In this document: positions 62,620 to 64,000 of the stretch, piece by piece
Numbering within the stretch: the first letter of the stretch is position 1
Layout: every line of letters starts with the position of its first letter
Assembly: GCA_009746045.1 (NCBI GenBank)
Contig: RPFO01000002.1
Location: 898,240 to 962,239 of the forward strand
Direction of reading: 5' to 3'
DNA from: Mesostigma viride
Taxonomy: Eukaryota; Streptophyta; Mesostigmatophyceae; Mesostigmatales; Mesostigmataceae
DNA length: 64,000 bases
Notes under the pieces: generated by a model
Told to the model about the DNA's origin: nothing
What the model saw: the letters and a program-made list of their open reading frames with translations, nothing else
Databases searched by the model: none
Made by a program: the position numbers and the translations under genes

Positions 62620-64000
62620 ATTAATTAATTATCAACATCACTCCGTTGGGAGTAGATGTAGCACATAGCCCTGAGAAGGGGCATATGGCTTTTAATACAT
62701 TCTAGGCTACTTCATGCAAGGGTGGGAATGTAAGCTACCCCTGCGCTAGGTGCACCAGGGCACCCGCACCCTCATGGTCTATCACGCTATGCCCGGGTAA
62801 GGGGGGGAGCATGCCTGTGAGGGGGAAGATCATCATGGCTATACAGAAACTAGAGCGTGGCATCTCAGCAGAGAGCAGCTCTCTGCATGGGCACAGCATT
62901 ACTGAATAAAACTAGGCATCGTCTGGAGTGTGGCTCATCATAGGCACACATGGACATGACTAAAAAGGCTAGGCCTAAGCTGGTATAGTGCCTGTAGTAG
63001 GCGGGCATGTACAAGGCCACTGTCTAACTATTCTACACTACTGCTGTATTCCCCTAGGCTGGGGCTGGAGTTGCTGGGGCCGCGGTGGTCGAGGGGTCGC
63101 TTGCCAGGGCTTGTGGCCGACGTAGATGGCCGCCCCCTTCCAGTACACCGGCTGGCCCGCCTTGGTCTGCCGGAGCTGGGTGTAGGTCGGCCATAGCTCC
63201 CGTCGCCGTTGTTGCTGTGCCAGGGTCAAGTCGTCGTCCACGGTGAAGGGAGTATTCGCGAGCCGCTTGCGGCGTCTGAGAAACGAAATCTTGTCCGCTG
63301 GGCTATCAAAGATGAGAAGAAGCGGAGGCGCCCCTGCCTTACCCGCGCGCGGGGGAGGCGGTGGGCGGTCAGCTTGATCTCACCAAGAAGGCCCATGCGT
63401 GCAAGGATTTTGCTCTCAAACGCACGTGCAAGCTTCTCGGAATTCTCACCTTCTTCCATGTCCAAGTTCTTGAGTATGGCGTTGAGGCTGCGCTTGGCGA
63501 GCTCGGCCTCCTCGCGGAGGTCAAGCGTCTGCCGCTGGAGCTGGGCTGCGACGGCGGAGGTGGCGGTGGAGGTGGTATGTTGCTTAAGCATGTCCGCCCA
63601 GGTCGTGATGGGAGGAGCATCGCCGGCCGGGCCAGCCGAGGCTGGCTTGGCGGCAATGTCCTTCACTGCCTGGGCGGTGAGGCCTGCCGTGTTCTGCAAG
63701 ACCTCGATAGCGATTGCATTATCCTTGAGGCGCTGGTCGATGTCGCGGAGCTGGGCGGTGATGGAGTCGGTGGAGGCGGAGGGGGGGGGGGGGGGGAGGC
63801 GAGGAGGGTGGCGGTGGCGGTGGGGATGGTGGGGAGCTCAGCAGCCAGCGTGCCACCAATTGCCGCCACATCTGCGGCAAGAGGGGTCACGTGCTGCTCG
63901 AAAGCTTCCTTGAGGAGGGTGCGGATGGTGGCTTCGGTGGGGAAGGTGGAGGGGGGCGGTTTGGGAGCCCAGATCTCGGTTTCGGAGCGTCCAACAAGGG
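62620..64000 (-). mobile_element. ORF1-only element, subfamily b, runs off the window
   Basis: Minus orientation: TTAA tail at 62620-62628, hairpin ACTCC/GGAGT (62640-62653), UTR, then ORF1 from 63055 upward. ORF1 covers the coiled-coil region, TWADMLKQHTTSTATSAV, LREEAELAKRSLNAILKNLD and the C-terminal domain. Frameshifts occur near 63350. The region 62811-63480 is an inverted copy of 61954-62619. Confidence 0.85.
63226..63890 (-). CDS. LINE-like ORF1 protein, subfamily b
   Basis: It reads VTPLAADVAAIGGTLAAELP, a poly-Pro stretch coded by a G/C run (63781-63796), QNTAGLTAQAVKDIAAKPAS, LDLREEAELAKRSLNAILKN and KLARAFESKILARMGLLGEI. A frameshift at PRARVRQG near 63350 separates it from the C-terminal domain (63241-63038). 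Confidence 0.7.

Overview
The window is nuclear DNA of a eukaryote, most likely a green alga (chlorophyte). The grounds are a spliced R2R3-MYB gene with plant-type repeats, a Penelope-like retroelement whose GIY-YIG nuclease precedes the reverse transcriptase (an arrangement I recall from green algae), L1-like LINEs with AT-rich tails, and long CAG/CTG and GAG/CTC tracts. No rRNA, tRNA, CRISPR array or bacterial-type operon was seen. The species cannot be named from the sequence.

Layout. 1-1130 holds no supported gene. 1310-7426 (minus) is a broken DUF7869-like gene with a glutamate/arginine repeat tail, split by a 1.7-kb TTAA-flanked transposon (5436-7124). 7816-8470 is a minisatellite. 8849-17880 is one ORF1-only retroelement (minus) cut in two by a 7.2-kb insertion (9694-16850) carrying a Copia-type retrotransposon. 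18074-27928 is a proline/glutamine-rich host gene (plus) split by a second Copia-type element (19630-27366) with 521-bp LTRs and a 5-bp target duplication. 28640-30554 is a relic related to the large element at 54776. 33213-36240 is the MYB gene in three exons, the best candidate for an intact cellular gene.

From 37168 to the end the window is a nest of non-LTR retroelements and TTAA-specific DNA transposons. It contains LINE-A (38009-41604), split by an ORF1-only element; LINE-C (43286 to about 50900, minus), split by a 2.46-kb piggyBac-like element; several ORF1-only elements; a 239-bp palindromic element; a 171-bp SINE-like insert; and a 6.8-kb TIR/TTAA element (54776-61580) that holds the Penelope-like gene.

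How the parts work together. Most elements here are parasites on one another. ORF1-only elements share ORF1 homology and a 3' hairpin with the ORF2-bearing LINEs and probably depend on them. LINE tails of TTAA or AATTT repeats supply landing sites for further LINEs and for TTAA-specific transposons. At several junctions the host reading frame is restored when the insert is removed, which gives the insertion order. The most unusual items are two Copia-type elements with integrase placed before protease and an HGDD reverse-transcriptase motif, a gag-pol frame interrupted only by one UGA, the ORF1-only family, and the Penelope gene inside a TTAA/TIR element.
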